From Haloferax sp. Q22 (GTDB lineage: Archaea; Halobacteriota; Halobacteria; Halobacteriales; Haloferacaceae), in the NCBI RefSeq assembly GCF_001482285.1, contig NZ_LOEP01000027.1:186001-250000 (forward strand): a stretch of 64,000 nucleotides of DNA, written 5' to 3'. The notes beneath the pieces are model-generated. The model saw only the letters and a program-made list of their open reading frames with translations, was not told where the DNA came from and ran no database searches. Below are positions 43,749 through 53,658 of this stretch, one piece after another. Both the position numbers and the translations under genes were made by a program. Every line of letters begins with the position of its first letter. The stretch's first letter is position 1.

Positions 43749-45023
43749 ATGACCCTCGACCCCGTCCACGTGGACGACATCGCGTCCATGGCGAGTTCCA
43801 TCGCTGACTCGGTCGACGACGCCGACTACGACGACCTCGCGCGGACGGTCTGGGAATCGTGGCTGGACCCCCTCGAATCGCCCGACGGAGGACTCCCAAT
43901 CGTCGAGCCGCTCGGCGAACAGCGCCTCCACGCCGCCGCCATCGACGACGTCGCGCTCACGGAGTCGCCGTTTCCGACCGTCCACGGCCTCGACTCGGGG
44001 ACCATCAACCCGACGACGTTCAAAAACGGGCTCGTCCTCGACGTGGCTCACGCCGCGATGGCGTCCGAGCCGTCCGACCTCGACCTCCACCGACACCGCT
44101 CTATCGTCATGGCGGCCCACACCCACGACCCGGTCCAGTTTTTCGACACGGACGAGTGGCTCCAGTCCGACGAGGGCTACGGCCGCCGGCGCGTCCTGAG
44201 CGTCCCGCGAGTCAACCGCTACGCCGAGGGCGTCGTCCACGCGCTCGCGCTTTACCTCGCCGAGAGCGCCCACGCGCTCGAACACGCCGACGCCGTCTCC
44301 GACCTGCTCATTCTCGACGGGCCGGTGTACCCGAAGGAACTCCTGAACTGGCGCGACCGCGACGCCGAACTGAAAGACCTCGCGCGCGACGCGAAGCCGA
44401 AGGCCGTCGTGGAGAACTACATCCGCCTCGTCGAGCGATTCGTCGAGCGCGACGTGCCCCTCGCCGGCTTCGTGAAGAACCCCGGCGCGAAACACGTCGT
44501 CCGCACGGTCAGAAAACAGCTCGACGGGACCGACGCCGGCAGGCGGCCGTGGGTCGACGACGCCGCCTTCTTCGTCAACCTGCTCGAACGCCGGGAGGGC
44601 CCCGACGGCGACGAGCGCCGCACCGAGGAGCTCACGTTCACGAGCTGGTTCGTCTCGCGCGGCGGGTCGGACCGCCAACTGAGCGCCGAGGGCGAGGCGT
44701 TCGGCATCGAGCGAACGCTCGACCCCGAGGCGTACACGGTGACGTTCTTCGTGCTGTACGACCCCCGAACCGACGTGTGCTACCGGGTCGAAGCGCCCTA
44801 CGCGTTCACGAAGGACCCCGACCGACGCGCCGACCTGATGCACCACGTCGTCCGCGACGTGGCCGCCACGCGCGGGCCGCCGCTGGCGGTCGAGAAGGCC
44901 GACGAACTCGCGCGGGTGAGCGTCGGCGAGAAGGCCGCGCTCAGGCGGAAGCTCTCGGAGAAACTCGACTCTGACCAGATGAAGAGCTACGACAACATCC
45001 GCTGGGTCGACGCCGACGAGTAA
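43749..45023 (+). CDS. nurA: NurA-domain 5'-3' nuclease
   Basis: This encodes 424 residues. The NurA domain begins with the metal-binding Asp in VHGLDSGTINPTTF at about residues 79-92. YPKELLNWRDRD with LILDGPVYPKE before it supplies the second acidic motif, and further conserved parts are VPLAGFVKNPGAKHV and the late PLAVEKADELARVSVGEK. NurA works with the HerA translocase to resect DNA ends in archaeal double-strand break repair. HerA is encoded 590 bases downstream on the same strand, with one gene on the other strand in between. Mre11 and Rad50 are not in the window. Confidence 0.88.
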   Translation: MTLDPVHVDDIASMASSIADSVDDADYDDLARTVWESWLDPLESPDGGLPIVEPLGEQRLHAAAIDDVALTESPFPTVHGLDSGTINPTTFKNGLVLDVAHAAMASEPSDLDLHRHRSIVMAAHTHDPVQFFDTDEWLQSDEGYGRRRVLSVPRVNRYAEGVVHALALYLAESAHALEHADAVSDLLILDGPVYPKELLNWRDRDAELKDLARDAKPKAVVENYIRLVERFVERDVPLAGFVKNPGAKHVVRTVRKQLDGTDAGRRPWVDDAAFFVNLLERREGPDGDERRTEELTFTSWFVSRGGSDRQLSAEGEAFGIERTLDPEAYTVTFFVLYDPRTDVCYRVEAPYAFTKDPDRRADLMHHVVRDVAATRGPPLAVEKADELARVSVGEKAALRRKLSEKLDSDQMKSYDNIRWVDADE

Positions 45024-45063
45024 GAGTGGCCCGACCGAAGCGCGCCCCGGCGACCGACCTCCC

Positions 45064-45477
45064 TCAGAGCGACGCGTCGCCCTCGGGAGAGCCCTCGTCC
45101 GCGGAGCGGTCCGCCGCATCCGGCTGTTCGTCCTCCGGCGTCCCCTCCTCTTCGGGTCTGACGACCTCGACCCGCACATCGTCGGCTGGGACGCCGACCC
45201 GCGCGAACTGCGTCCTGACGTGTTCTTTGGCCGCCGACAGCGCCTGCTCACGGGTGTCGAAGCCGCGGGGAAGCGGCGTGTCGAAGGCGACGCGAATCGT
45301 CCGCCCGTCGATTTCGGTCTCCGAGCCGCCGCTTTCGACCTCGTAGAACTCGTCGCAGACCCAGACGTAGGGCGCGTCCTCGTCCGGCGCGCCGCGGTAG
45401 GTCGGCGCTTGCTCCCCCCGTTCGAATATCGTACCGGTGAGTGCCGTGCCGCCGCCGTGACCGCGGACCAATAACAT
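45064..45477 (-). CDS. Conserved haloarchaeal protein between nurA and herA
   Basis: This encodes 137 residues: MLLVRGHGGGTALTGTIFER, a central region VWVCDEFYEVESGGSETEID followed by REQALSAAKEHVRTQFARVG, and a very acidic tail of about 30 residues. The core looks like a single alpha/beta domain; no catalytic motif is visible. I have a faint memory of this family as an uncharacterised haloarchaeal domain. It lies antisense in the gap between nurA and herA, which need not mean a shared function. Confidence 0.65.
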   Translation of the reverse strand: MLLVRGHGGGTALTGTIFERGEQAPTYRGAPDEDAPYVWVCDEFYEVESGGSETEIDGRTIRVAFDTPLPRGFDTREQALSAAKEHVRTQFARVGVPADDVRVEVVRPEEEGTPEDEQPDAADRSADEGSPEGDASL

Positions 45478-45612
45478 AGCCGGGCTAGGTGCGCGACACG
45501 GAAAAGTCGTACGCGACGGCCCGAGAGCGCGTCATCTGGGACCGTTCGACAGGGGAACCGCGCACCGTCGCCGACGCGTGGCTTTTTACTCGCCGCCCGC
45601 AAGCGTTGGAAC

Positions 45613-47583
45613 ATGACCGATTTGGGGGATTTCAGCGACTTCGCCGGCGACGACCCCGACGACTCGTCCGACGCGGACCGAGACGAGCCGACCGCTGACG
45701 CCACCGGAAACGGGCGCTCCGCGCGTTCCGAATCCGTCTCGGAAACTGAGAGCGCGACCGCCGCGAGTTCAGCCGACGGCGACGCCGTCGATATCGACCG
45801 CGACGGGCGCGACGACCGCGACGGCGGCGATTCGACCGATGCGACCGGCCCGACCGACGAGGCGGACGACCTGCAGTTCGACGAGTACGACGCCGAACCC
45901 GTCGGCGACGAGCGGGGCGTCGGCGCGATTGCGGTCTCGCAGGGCCTGCGCGTGTCGGAAGACCCCGAGCGGACGGCGCTTCGGGCGTTCGTGACCGCGG
46001 GAAATCGTGAGCGCGTCCGCCTCGGCAAGTACCTCATCGTCCCCTACCCGGACGACGAACTGCTGTTCTGCCGCATCGTCGGCCTGGAGTACGCCCAGGA
46101 GTTTCAGGCCGACGACGCGACTGAGATTCACGCCCGCCGGGCGATGCGCCGCCCCGCAGACGAGTTCGAGGAGCGCGATTTCAAGTTCATGGCCGAACTC
46201 GAACCCATCGCCGTCCTGTTTTCGGACCGCGGCGAACTCAAGCGCCGGATGGTCGACCGCGTGCCGAAACCGCAGGCGACGGTCGGTGAGGCCACCGACG
46301 CGACCCAGATTAAGACCGGGCTGAAGATTCCCGAGGAGGGCGTCTTCCTCGGCCACCTCTCCGTCGGCGGCGAGAAGGTTCGAACCGCGGCACGGCCGCC
46401 AACCATCGACTACCGACTGAACGACGACTACACCGACGGCGACCCGCTCGTGTTCCGCCACACGCTCGTCGCCGGCGGCACCGGGTCTGGCAAGACCCAC
46501 GCCTCGAAGAACATCCTCCGGCAGTACCTCTCGGAGGAGCGGAGCTACGAGATGGACGACGGCCGTGAAGTCCAGACCGCGGTCGTCCAGTTCGACCCGC
46601 AGGACGAGTACGCCCAGATGCACGACGACAACCCGGACATGGACGAAGAGACGGCCCGGCGCTACGAGCGCGAGGGCGTCGCTCACGGCGGCCACGACGA
46701 CACCGTCGCGCTCGTCCCGAAGATGGCCGGGTCGTCGTACCCCGGTACGAACCACCGCGCCGAGCAGTTAGAGTTCACCATCCCCTTCTCGATGGCGCGG
46801 GACCTCCCGTGGCTCGTCGCCGGCAGCAGCCTCAACGACAACCAGTACCCGGCGCTCACCGAACTCCTGAACCGCTTCTTCCGGAATTACGGCGACTCGG
46901 GGACGTACAAGCAGTTCCTCCAGTTCCTCGACGACCCGGCGCTGAAAGAGGAACTCCACGAGTCGGGGCGGGTCCACGAGGCGACCTTCGACGCGGTGAA
47001 ACGTCGGGTCCGCGGCGTGCCGAGCGGCGTGTTCGACCAGGACGCCCGCCCGATAACCGAACTCGACCACCAGCTCGTCCGCCCCGGCGGGCTGACGGTC
47101 GTGCCGACCTACCACCTCTCGTCGAGCCGGGCGAAAGAGCTGTTCGTCCTCGCGGTGTCGGCGTTACTCATCGACGACAAGCTCTCGAACGACCCCGCGA
47201 GCGACCGCATCAAGGAGACGCCGGTCGTCCTCGGGATGGACGAGGCGCACAACTTCCTCACCGACGCCGACACCGTACAGGCGCGGAAGGTCATCCAGAA
47301 GTTCACTGAGGCGGCCAAGCAGGGCCGAAAGGAGCGACTCGGCCTGTTTCTCATCACGCAGGACCCACAGGACATCGCCGATCCGGTGTTCAAGCAGGTG
47401 AACACCAAGGTCGTGCTCAACCTCGGCGACGAGGACGCCATCAAGAGCGTCAACATCCCGCCGAACCTCGAAGACAAGGTGCCGTACATGGAGAAGGGCC
47501 AGATGGTCGTCTACTCGCCCGACAACTCCGAACCCGTCGAGCTGACGGGGCTTTCGACCTGCGTGACGCGACACGGCGACTGA
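45613..47583 (+). CDS. herA: HerA-family DNA translocase/helicase
   Basis: This encodes 656 residues. The first about 100 residues are an acidic Ser/Asp/Glu-rich extension. The HAS-barrel region leads to Walker A AGGTGSGKTHASKN at about residues 286-299. Walker B is VVLGMDEAHNF, and LGLFLITQDPQDI follows with an Arg/Gln sensor. HerA is a hexameric FtsK-like ATPase that moves DNA and feeds NurA during end resection. The nearby nurA gene supports this assignment. The extension is longer than I expect for HerA. Confidence 0.9.
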   Translation: MTDLGDFSDFAGDDPDDSSDADRDEPTADATGNGRSARSESVSETESATAASSADGDAVDIDRDGRDDRDGGDSTDATGPTDEADDLQFDEYDAEPVGDERGVGAIAVSQGLRVSEDPERTALRAFVTAGNRERVRLGKYLIVPYPDDELLFCRIVGLEYAQEFQADDATEIHARRAMRRPADEFEERDFKFMAELEPIAVLFSDRGELKRRMVDRVPKPQATVGEATDATQIKTGLKIPEEGVFLGHLSVGGEKVRTAARPPTIDYRLNDDYTDGDPLVFRHTLVAGGTGSGKTHASKNILRQYLSEERSYEMDDGREVQTAVVQFDPQDEYAQMHDDNPDMDEETARRYEREGVAHGGHDDTVALVPKMAGSSYPGTNHRAEQLEFTIPFSMARDLPWLVAGSSLNDNQYPALTELLNRFFRNYGDSGTYKQFLQFLDDPALKEELHESGRVHEATFDAVKRRVRGVPSGVFDQDARPITELDHQLVRPGGLTVVPTYHLSSSRAKELFVLAVSALLIDDKLSNDPASDRIKETPVVLGMDEAHNFLTDADTVQARKVIQKFTEAAKQGRKERLGLFLITQDPQDIADPVFKQVNTKVVLNLGDEDAIKSVNIPPNLEDKVPYMEKGQMVVYSPDNSEPVELTGLSTCVTRHGD

Positions 47584-47687
47584 GTACCCGGAACGCCCCG
47601 CGCCGTCCGTCGCAGGGACCGGGTCGCGGCTGTTCGGGGGCGCACCCGCCGGGCGGATTTTTAGCCCGCGGCCGAGTAGGCCGAAAT

Positions 47688-48119
47688 ATGGCCGAACACG
47701 TGCTCGTTCCGACCGACGGGTCGCCGCAGTCAGTCGCCGCGGTCCGCTTCGCCGCCACGGAGTGGCCGGACGCGGAACTCACGCTTTTGAACGTCATCAA
47801 CCCCGCCGACGCCGACTATCGAGAACGGGCGCTCAGCGGCTCCGAAGAGTGGTTTCAAGCGGAGAAACGGAAGGCGAGAGAGACGTTCGCCGAGGTGAAA
47901 GCCGAGGTGGGGCTCGTCGACACCGACAGGACGATCACCGACCGCATCGAGGTCGGCAGCCCACAGAAAGTCATCGTCGAGGTGCTGGACGACGACGCCG
48001 ATTACGACCACGTCGTGATGGGGAGCCACGGCCGAACCGGCGTCTCGCGCATCCTGCTCGGGAGCGTCGCCGAGGAGGTCCTCCGCCGGTCGCCCGTGCC
48101 GGTGACCATCGTCAGATAG
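47688..48119 (+). CDS. Universal stress protein (UspA family)
   Basis: This encodes 143 residues, the usual single-domain UspA length. It opens with EHVLVPTDGSPQSVAAVRFA and ends with the ATP-binding signature VVMGSHGRTGVSRILLGSVA followed by RRSPVPVTIVR. Such proteins bind ATP or AMP and respond to stress. It stands alone, with an AT-rich stretch (ggatttttag) about 25 bases before the ATG that may be its promoter. Confidence 0.92.
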   Translation: MAEHVLVPTDGSPQSVAAVRFAATEWPDAELTLLNVINPADADYRERALSGSEEWFQAEKRKARETFAEVKAEVGLVDTDRTITDRIEVGSPQKVIVEVLDDDADYDHVVMGSHGRTGVSRILLGSVAEEVLRRSPVPVTIVR

Positions 48120-48156
48120 GTTCGGAGCGGTTCGAGGGCGGAAGGCCCAAGCCCGG

Positions 48157-49695
48157 TTACACCGCCACCCCGAAGGTCTCACGAAGCGTCGCGTCTTCTC
48201 GTTGGCCGATGTCGCGAAGCGTCTCGAACGTGCGGTCGATGTCGTCGGTCGTGGTCCGGTGGCTACAGACGGAAAGTCGCAGGACCGTCCTGTCGTGTAT
48301 CGACGTCGTCATGACGAACGCGACGTCGCTGAGTTGGATTTCGTCCGCGATTCGCTGGTTGAGCGCGTCGAGGTACTCGTCGACCGCTTCGCGAACGTTC
48401 GCATCGGCCGCGGCGGCCGCCCGGAGGTCCGGCGGGGCGTACTGGAACGAGTACAGGTAGAGGTTCGGTTCGTGGAGTGCGACGAAGTCGTCGGCGGCGC
48501 GGACCCTGGCGTCGAGATGCTCCGTGCACCGGACGGTCCGAGAGAGGCGCGCCCGATACCCCTCGACGCCGAGGTGTTTCAGACTCATCCAGACTTTCAG
48601 CGCCCGGAACCCCCGTGACATCTGTGGGCCGAGTTCGTAGTAATCCAGTCCCTCGTAGGGGGTCCGCTCCGTACCCTCCAAGTAGGAGGCGTGCATCGCG
48701 AACGACCGTTCCATCGCCGCCGGGTCACGCACGAGGATACACCCGCACTCGTAGGGGATGGACAGCCACTTGTGCGGGTCCAACGTGACGGAGTCCGCGC
48801 GGTCCAATCCGGCGTACTGCGGGCGCTTTTCGGGGAGAATCGCGCCGACTGCACCGCACGCACCGTCGGCGTGGAACCAGATATCGCGTTCGGCACAGAC
48901 GTCCGCAATCGCCTCCAGCGGGTCGATTGCACCGACGTTTATCGACCCGACCTGTGCGACGACGCAGAACGGCACGTCGCCGTTGGCCTCGTCACGGTCG
49001 AGTTGGTCGACGAGGGCGTCGACATCCATCGTGAAGTCGTCGTGACTCGGGACGAGTCGAACCGCCTCCGCGCCGAGGCCGATGATTTCCGCGACTCGGA
49101 AGACAGACGAGTGGCCCTCGTGGTCGGCCATGTAGATGGTGAACTGGCCGGGACGGTCGTCGGATTGGAGGCCACGGGATTTTGTATCGTACCCCGCCGT
49201 CGAACGGAGAGCGGTGAGGATCCCCGTCAGATTCGCCATCGTGCCACCGCTCGTGAACATCCCCCCGCAGTCGGTTGGATAGCCAATCATCTCGGCGACC
49301 CACTCGATAGTCTGTCGTTCGATTTCGGTCGCCGCCGGCGCGGGTTTCCACCCGCCGACGTTCATGTTGACCGAGGCGGCGAGCGCGTCTGCGAGAACGC
49401 CCATCGTCGTCCCAGAGCCCATGACGTACCCGAAGTACCGCGGCGACCCCACGTGCGTCGAGTTCGGGAGAATCCGCTCCGGCCACTCGTCTAGAATCTC
49501 GTGTGGACGCTGCCCGGTCTCCGGTAGCGGTTCGTCGAACATCGCCTCGATAACTGATTGCGGTTTGGCCGGGAAGACCGGCAGTTCGTCCACCTGTTCG
49601 AAGTACTCCGCGATGATGTCGACCGTCCGATATCCGAGGTCACGAAACTCGTCGGGGTCGAAGTCGGCTGGGTGGGAGTCTACTGCGGTCACCAT
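48157..49695 (-). CDS. PLP-dependent group II amino acid decarboxylase
   Basis: This encodes 512 residues, typical of aromatic-L-amino-acid or diaminobutyrate decarboxylases. The cofactor lysine is Lys309 in SVTLDPHKWLSIPYECGCIL. HADGACGAVGAILPE supplies the Asp that contacts the pyridine nitrogen, and FGYVMGSGTTMGVLADAL and GGMFTSGGTMANLTGI are also typical. The substrate cannot be read from the sequence: tyrosine, tryptophan, glutamate or diaminobutyrate are all possible. No amine-using or siderophore genes are next to it. Confidence 0.85.
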   Translation of the reverse strand: MVTAVDSHPADFDPDEFRDLGYRTVDIIAEYFEQVDELPVFPAKPQSVIEAMFDEPLPETGQRPHEILDEWPERILPNSTHVGSPRYFGYVMGSGTTMGVLADALAASVNMNVGGWKPAPAATEIERQTIEWVAEMIGYPTDCGGMFTSGGTMANLTGILTALRSTAGYDTKSRGLQSDDRPGQFTIYMADHEGHSSVFRVAEIIGLGAEAVRLVPSHDDFTMDVDALVDQLDRDEANGDVPFCVVAQVGSINVGAIDPLEAIADVCAERDIWFHADGACGAVGAILPEKRPQYAGLDRADSVTLDPHKWLSIPYECGCILVRDPAAMERSFAMHASYLEGTERTPYEGLDYYELGPQMSRGFRALKVWMSLKHLGVEGYRARLSRTVRCTEHLDARVRAADDFVALHEPNLYLYSFQYAPPDLRAAAAADANVREAVDEYLDALNQRIADEIQLSDVAFVMTTSIHDRTVLRLSVCSHRTTTDDIDRTFETLRDIGQREDATLRETFGVAV

Positions 49696-49870
49696 GCTAG
49701 ATAAACGCTGCCATTCGAGATAGCGTTATCTCGTGGTGTCGCATCGGCCGCCCCAGTAACACGAGTGTAACCTAGTGAAAGCGGTGGTACGAGTGCTGCG
49801 AACACACCGGAATCGGCCGATTCACCCGGATTGCAACGCCCTATTTCCGTGCCGCCCCTCGCGGGAACCG

Positions 49871-50542
49871 ATGGAATTCACGGAAGTCGCGACGACCCGT
49901 CGCTCGGTCCACGACTACGCCGACGAGTCGCTTGACGACGGGACCCTCCAGACGATATTCGAAAACGCCGTGCAGGCCCCGTCGAGCTACAACCTCCAGC
50001 CGTGGGAGTTCGTCGTGCTGCGGGAAGACGAGACACAGCAGGCGCTCCGCGAGGCGGCCTACGACCAGGAACACGTCACCGGTGCCGCCGCGTCCGTCAT
50101 CGTACTTGGCAACAAAGACCCCGAGGCCCACGCCGAGACCGTCACCGACGACATGCTGGAGAAGGGCTACCTGCCGAACGAGGAGGTCCGCGACGGCATC
50201 CTCGAGAACATCGCCGGCATGGCCGACCTCCCCGAACAGGAGCGCCGCGTCTGGACCGTTCGCTCGACGTCGCTCGTCGCCATGTCGCTCATGTACGCCG
50301 CGTGGGACGAGGGCGTGGCCACCTGTCCCATCGGTGGCTTCGACGCCGACGCCGTTCTCGACGCGTTCGACATCGACGGCGAGCAATACGAGCCCGTGAT
50401 GCTCCTGACGATGGGCATCCCCGCCGACGACGCCGGCGAGTTGCAGGCGGAGCGCAAGTACCGCCGCCCCGTCGACGAGGTCGTCCACTTCGAGGGCTTC
50501 GAGTCCGAACAGTCGGCCGAACCGGCGCCCGCCGACGACTGA
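49871..50542 (+). CDS. Nitroreductase-family FMN oxidoreductase
   Basis: This encodes 223 residues. The FMN-binding N-terminus is EFTEVATTRRSVHDYADESL and then NAVQAPSSYNLQPWEFVVLR, typical of the family. YAAWDEGVATCPIGGFDADA forms the second FMN loop, and the dimeric fold is expected. Members reduce nitro compounds, quinones or flavins with NAD(P)H; the natural substrate is not known. It is divergent from the decarboxylase gene, with 175 bases between. Confidence 0.88.
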   Translation: MEFTEVATTRRSVHDYADESLDDGTLQTIFENAVQAPSSYNLQPWEFVVLREDETQQALREAAYDQEHVTGAAASVIVLGNKDPEAHAETVTDDMLEKGYLPNEEVRDGILENIAGMADLPEQERRVWTVRSTSLVAMSLMYAAWDEGVATCPIGGFDADAVLDAFDIDGEQYEPVMLLTMGIPADDAGELQAERKYRRPVDEVVHFEGFESEQSAEPAPADD

Positions 50543-50635
50543 GACGGCCGTAACTGACGAATCGCGTTTAGCCCTCTCACGGGAACGATACAGTCGGACA
50601 CAGACCCTCCGTGAGCCGCGCGGCGAAACGCGGGC

Positions 50636-51745
50636 TCAGAAAATATTCGCCTGCTGGTAGACGCTGATGCCCTCGTTCGTGAGTTCGTAGGGCTTGGTCT
50701 CGCGGGAGTGGTTGGCGTCGCGTATCTTCTGAATCTCGATTGCGAGCCGCGTCTCGCGGAAGTCGTCGTTTCGGACGTACTGGAGAACGAACACGGCGTC
50801 GGAGAGGTACTCGACGATACCGTGTCTGGAGACGTAGGGGTTGGACTGGTCCGCCTCGGAGGTGAGCATCGTCGTCACGCCCGCGTCCTTCAGCGCCCGC
50901 GTGAAGTTGAACACCTCGCTGCGGCGCTTCGAGGGGTGGTCGTACATCATCTCCAAAAGCGAGACGGAGTCGAGGACGAGTCGGTCGGCACCGAACTCCT
51001 CGACCAGCCGCGGGAGGTCGTTTCGGATGCTCGACAGGCTGTTCGCCATCTCCACGGGGTCGAGGTCCACGACAGACAGTCGTCCCTCGGCCTCGTGTTT
51101 CGAGAACTCCCACCCCTTCTCGTCGGCGGTGTCGAGGATGCGCTCGCGACTCTCTTCGAGCGTAATGTAGACGCCGCTGTCGCCGTCTTCGAGCGCCTTC
51201 CGGAGGAACTGCAGGCCGAACGTCGTCTTGCCGGTCCCGGCGCTCCCGATAGTGACCATGAGCGACCGGTCAGGGACGCCGCCGAGAATCATGTCGTCGA
51301 GACCTTCGATACCGATGTCGATGCGGTCGATATCGGAATCGAACTCCTCGTCGTCGAACGCCGGCGGCTCCGACTCTCCCGGGTCGGAGCTGAATCCGAA
51401 CTCGTCGCCGGACTGCTCGTCGCCGAAGCCGCCGCCCGGGTCGGGCATCGGCGCGTTCTCGAACGCCGTGGCGAAGTCGGTCGAAAAGGGGTCGTCGTCG
51501 AAGGAGTCGCCGCCGTCGAACGGGTCGCCGTTCTCGAACGACAGCGACTCTCCGCCGCTGTCCCCGGTCTCGGTGTCGTCTTCCGACGGTTCGTCCGCGG
51601 GGTCCACGACCGCATCGCTCTCGGGAGACCCGTCGGTCTCACCATCGCCGCGCTGCTCGCTTTCGTCCGGGTCCGCGTCGTCTGCGTCGGTCTCGCCGTC
51701 GTCGCGCTCGCGGAGTGCCCGCTCGAACCAGTCGTCGTCACTCAC
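50636..51745 (-). CDS. KaiC-like RecA-fold ATPase with acidic N-terminal extension
   Basis: This encodes 369 residues from the GTG at 51745 (VSDDDWFERALRERDDGETD). The first about 140 residues are an acidic low-complexity region. The KaiC domain starts at IDIGIEGLDDMILGGVPDRS, with Walker A GSAGTGKTT at about 166-174, catalytic Glu pair VYITLEESRERIL and Walker B RLVLDSVSLLEMM. Single-domain KaiC-like proteins in archaea are signalling or regulatory ATPases. The GTG four codons upstream is an alternative start. It is divergent from the NAD kinase gene. Confidence 0.85.
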   Translation of the reverse strand: MSDDDWFERALRERDDGETDADDADPDESEQRGDGETDGSPESDAVVDPADEPSEDDTETGDSGGESLSFENGDPFDGGDSFDDDPFSTDFATAFENAPMPDPGGGFGDEQSGDEFGFSSDPGESEPPAFDDEEFDSDIDRIDIGIEGLDDMILGGVPDRSLMVTIGSAGTGKTTFGLQFLRKALEDGDSGVYITLEESRERILDTADEKGWEFSKHEAEGRLSVVDLDPVEMANSLSSIRNDLPRLVEEFGADRLVLDSVSLLEMMYDHPSKRRSEVFNFTRALKDAGVTTMLTSEADQSNPYVSRHGIVEYLSDAVFVLQYVRNDDFRETRLAIEIQKIRDANHSRETKPYELTNEGISVYQQANIF

Positions 51746-51918
51746 GGGAGCCACCACCGAACGACAGCGCGGCCGGCGTCCGTGCCTGCCATCACCTCAA
51801 GGTAGGCAGGCGTCGTGATGAACGTTTCCCGTGCGCGGAGCTACCGCGCGGCGTCGAGCGGAGACGGGCCGGGCGACGTGACGGTGGGCTTTTGGCCGGG
51901 GACGCCAAATCGCGGTGC

Positions 51919-52740
51919 ATGAAGGTCGGCATCGTCGCACAGAAGGGCAACAGCCGGGCCGCGTACCTCGCCGCGGACGCGAGCGAGGCGCTCGCCGAAG
52001 TCGACGCCGAGGCGGTCGTCGACGCGGCGACCGCCGAGAAGTTGGGCGTCGAGGGCGTCCCCGTCGAGTCGCTGGACGACTGCGACCTCGTGGTGAGCAT
52101 CGGCGGCGACGGAACGTTTCTCTACGCCGCCCGCGGTGCCGACGGCGTCCCAATTCTCGGCGTCAATCTCGGCGAGGTCGGCTTCCTGAACGCCGTCTCG
52201 CCCGACGACGCCATCGACGAGGTGCTGGCCGAGGTCGCCGCGTTCCGCGAGGGGAACCAATCGATTCGGGAGGTCCCCAGAATCGTCGCCAGCGGCGACG
52301 GCTGGGAGATGGACCCGTCGATGAACGAGGTCGTCGTCCACGGCCCGCGCCGGGGTCACGGCGGCGGCGCGGACTTGGAAGTCCGCGTGAACGGCTCCGT
52401 GTACTCCGGCGGCCACGCCGACGGCGTGCTCGTCACGACGCCCGCGGGGAGCTCCGCCTACAACCTCAGCGAGGGCGGGCCGCTCGTCCACCCCGGCGTC
52501 GAGGGACTCGTCATCACCGAGATGGCTGCCGACGCGGGGATGCCGCCGCTCGTCGTCCCGTTGGATGCTGCGGTGACCGTCAGCGTCACCGGCGCGCCGT
52601 CGTCGGTCGTCGTCGGCGACGGCCGGACCCGACGGACGGTGTCGCCGCCGACGGAAATTCACATCGAGCGGTCCGACTCGCCGGTCCGACTCGCCGGTCC
52701 GACCTCCGACTTCTTTGAAGCGCTCGGAAAACTCGACTGA
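51919..52740 (+). CDS. nadK: NAD(+) kinase
   Basis: This encodes 273 residues, normal for archaeal NAD kinase, which makes NADP from NAD and ATP or polyphosphate. The GGDG motif is at residues 62-65 in VVSIGGDGTFLYAARG. The substrate region is PILGVNLGEVGFLNAV, then NEVVVHGPR, and the second glycine-rich part GVLVTTPAGSSAYNLSEGGP. The start ATG at 51919 gives MKVGIVAQKGNSRAA, as in other members. It lies between a divergent KaiC-like gene and a convergent SDR gene. Confidence 0.93.
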   Translation: MKVGIVAQKGNSRAAYLAADASEALAEVDAEAVVDAATAEKLGVEGVPVESLDDCDLVVSIGGDGTFLYAARGADGVPILGVNLGEVGFLNAVSPDDAIDEVLAEVAAFREGNQSIREVPRIVASGDGWEMDPSMNEVVVHGPRRGHGGGADLEVRVNGSVYSGGHADGVLVTTPAGSSAYNLSEGGPLVHPGVEGLVITEMAADAGMPPLVVPLDAAVTVSVTGAPSSVVVGDGRTRRTVSPPTEIHIERSDSPVRLAGPTSDFFEALGKLD

Positions 52741-52758
52741 CCGCGCTGCCGCGGTCGG

Positions 52759-53511
52759 CTACTCCGCGAGTTCTCGTTTGCCCTCGTCGCCCGACGCCTC
52801 AGCGCGGGGGAGCGGCGTCCAGTCGATGTCGACCACGTTGTCCGCCCGCCCGCGGAGCCCTGGCCGAGAGACGACCTCGAACGTCCGGTTTTCGGTCTCG
52901 CGGGTGAAAAGCGAGTGCGCGAGGACGTTCGCCACGTCGGCGCGGGGGACGCTTCCGCAGACCGAGTCGCCGCCCTCGCCGACGACCACGTCGGCGGTCG
53001 CGGGGGCGTCGGTGAGCGCGCCGGGCCTGATAATCGTGTGGTCGAGCGGCGCGTCTCGAAGCCGATTCTCGCTTCGTTCCTTCGCCGAAAGGACGCCCGA
53101 CGCGGTAAGAAGCGCGCGGAGCGACAGCGGGAGTCCGCCCTTCGAGTCGCCGACGCCGATGGAGGACATGAGAACGAACCGCTGTGCGCCGGAGGCGGTC
53201 GCGGCGTCCACGAGGTTGACGACGCCCGCGCCGTCGACGAGGTCGCCGCGGATGGTTTCGAGCCCCGCCGAGACGCCGACTGCGGAGACGACGGCGTCGG
53301 CGTCGAGAACCGCCCGCCGGGCGTCGTCGGGGTCGAGGAGGTCGCCGACGACGACCTCGTCCGCACCGCGCGCTCGGAGGTCGGATTCGGCGTCGGCGTC
53401 GCGGGTCAGCGCCCTGACGACGAGGGGAGTGTCCGCCAACGCGTCGAGGACGTGTCGGCCGGTCCGACCCGTCGCACCGGCGAGGAGGACGCGACCGCGA
53501 TTGCGTGCCAT
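52759..53511 (-). CDS. NAD(P)-binding Rossmann-fold (atypical SDR) protein
   Basis: This encodes 250 residues. The dinucleotide-binding motif is VLLAGATGRTGRHVLDAL at the N-terminus, followed by GADEVVVGDLLDPDDARRAV, VLMSSIGVGD and LDHTIIRPGALTD. The motifs match the NmrA/atypical SDR group that binds NADP but often lacks the catalytic Tyr-Lys pair. Roles in this group range from redox sensing to quinone or flavin reduction. It converges on nadK, which may be coincidental. Confidence 0.85.
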   Translation of the reverse strand: MARNRGRVLLAGATGRTGRHVLDALADTPLVVRALTRDADAESDLRARGADEVVVGDLLDPDDARRAVLDADAVVSAVGVSAGLETIRGDLVDGAGVVNLVDAATASGAQRFVLMSSIGVGDSKGGLPLSLRALLTASGVLSAKERSENRLRDAPLDHTIIRPGALTDAPATADVVVGEGGDSVCGSVPRADVANVLAHSLFTRETENRTFEVVSRPGLRGRADNVVDIDWTPLPRAEASGDEGKRELAE

Positions 53512-53658
53512 ACCCGCGCATGGGTGCGGGGCTCAATAACCTTCGGGAACGCGTCAAAAGTCCGGGTCGGCGTCGGCCGCCAGTCGGGAGCACAGACGGG
53601 TCGAGTCGGCGGTGAGTCGAAGAATCGGGTCGGGTGGGTCGCGCGCCGTACTGGTTCC

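Noticed and set aside
42939-46037. A 1032-codon frame on the minus strand across nurA and part of herA
   Set aside because: Only the end at 42939-43598 is a real gene (HAD hydrolase). The rest is the opposite strand of nurA and has no family features.
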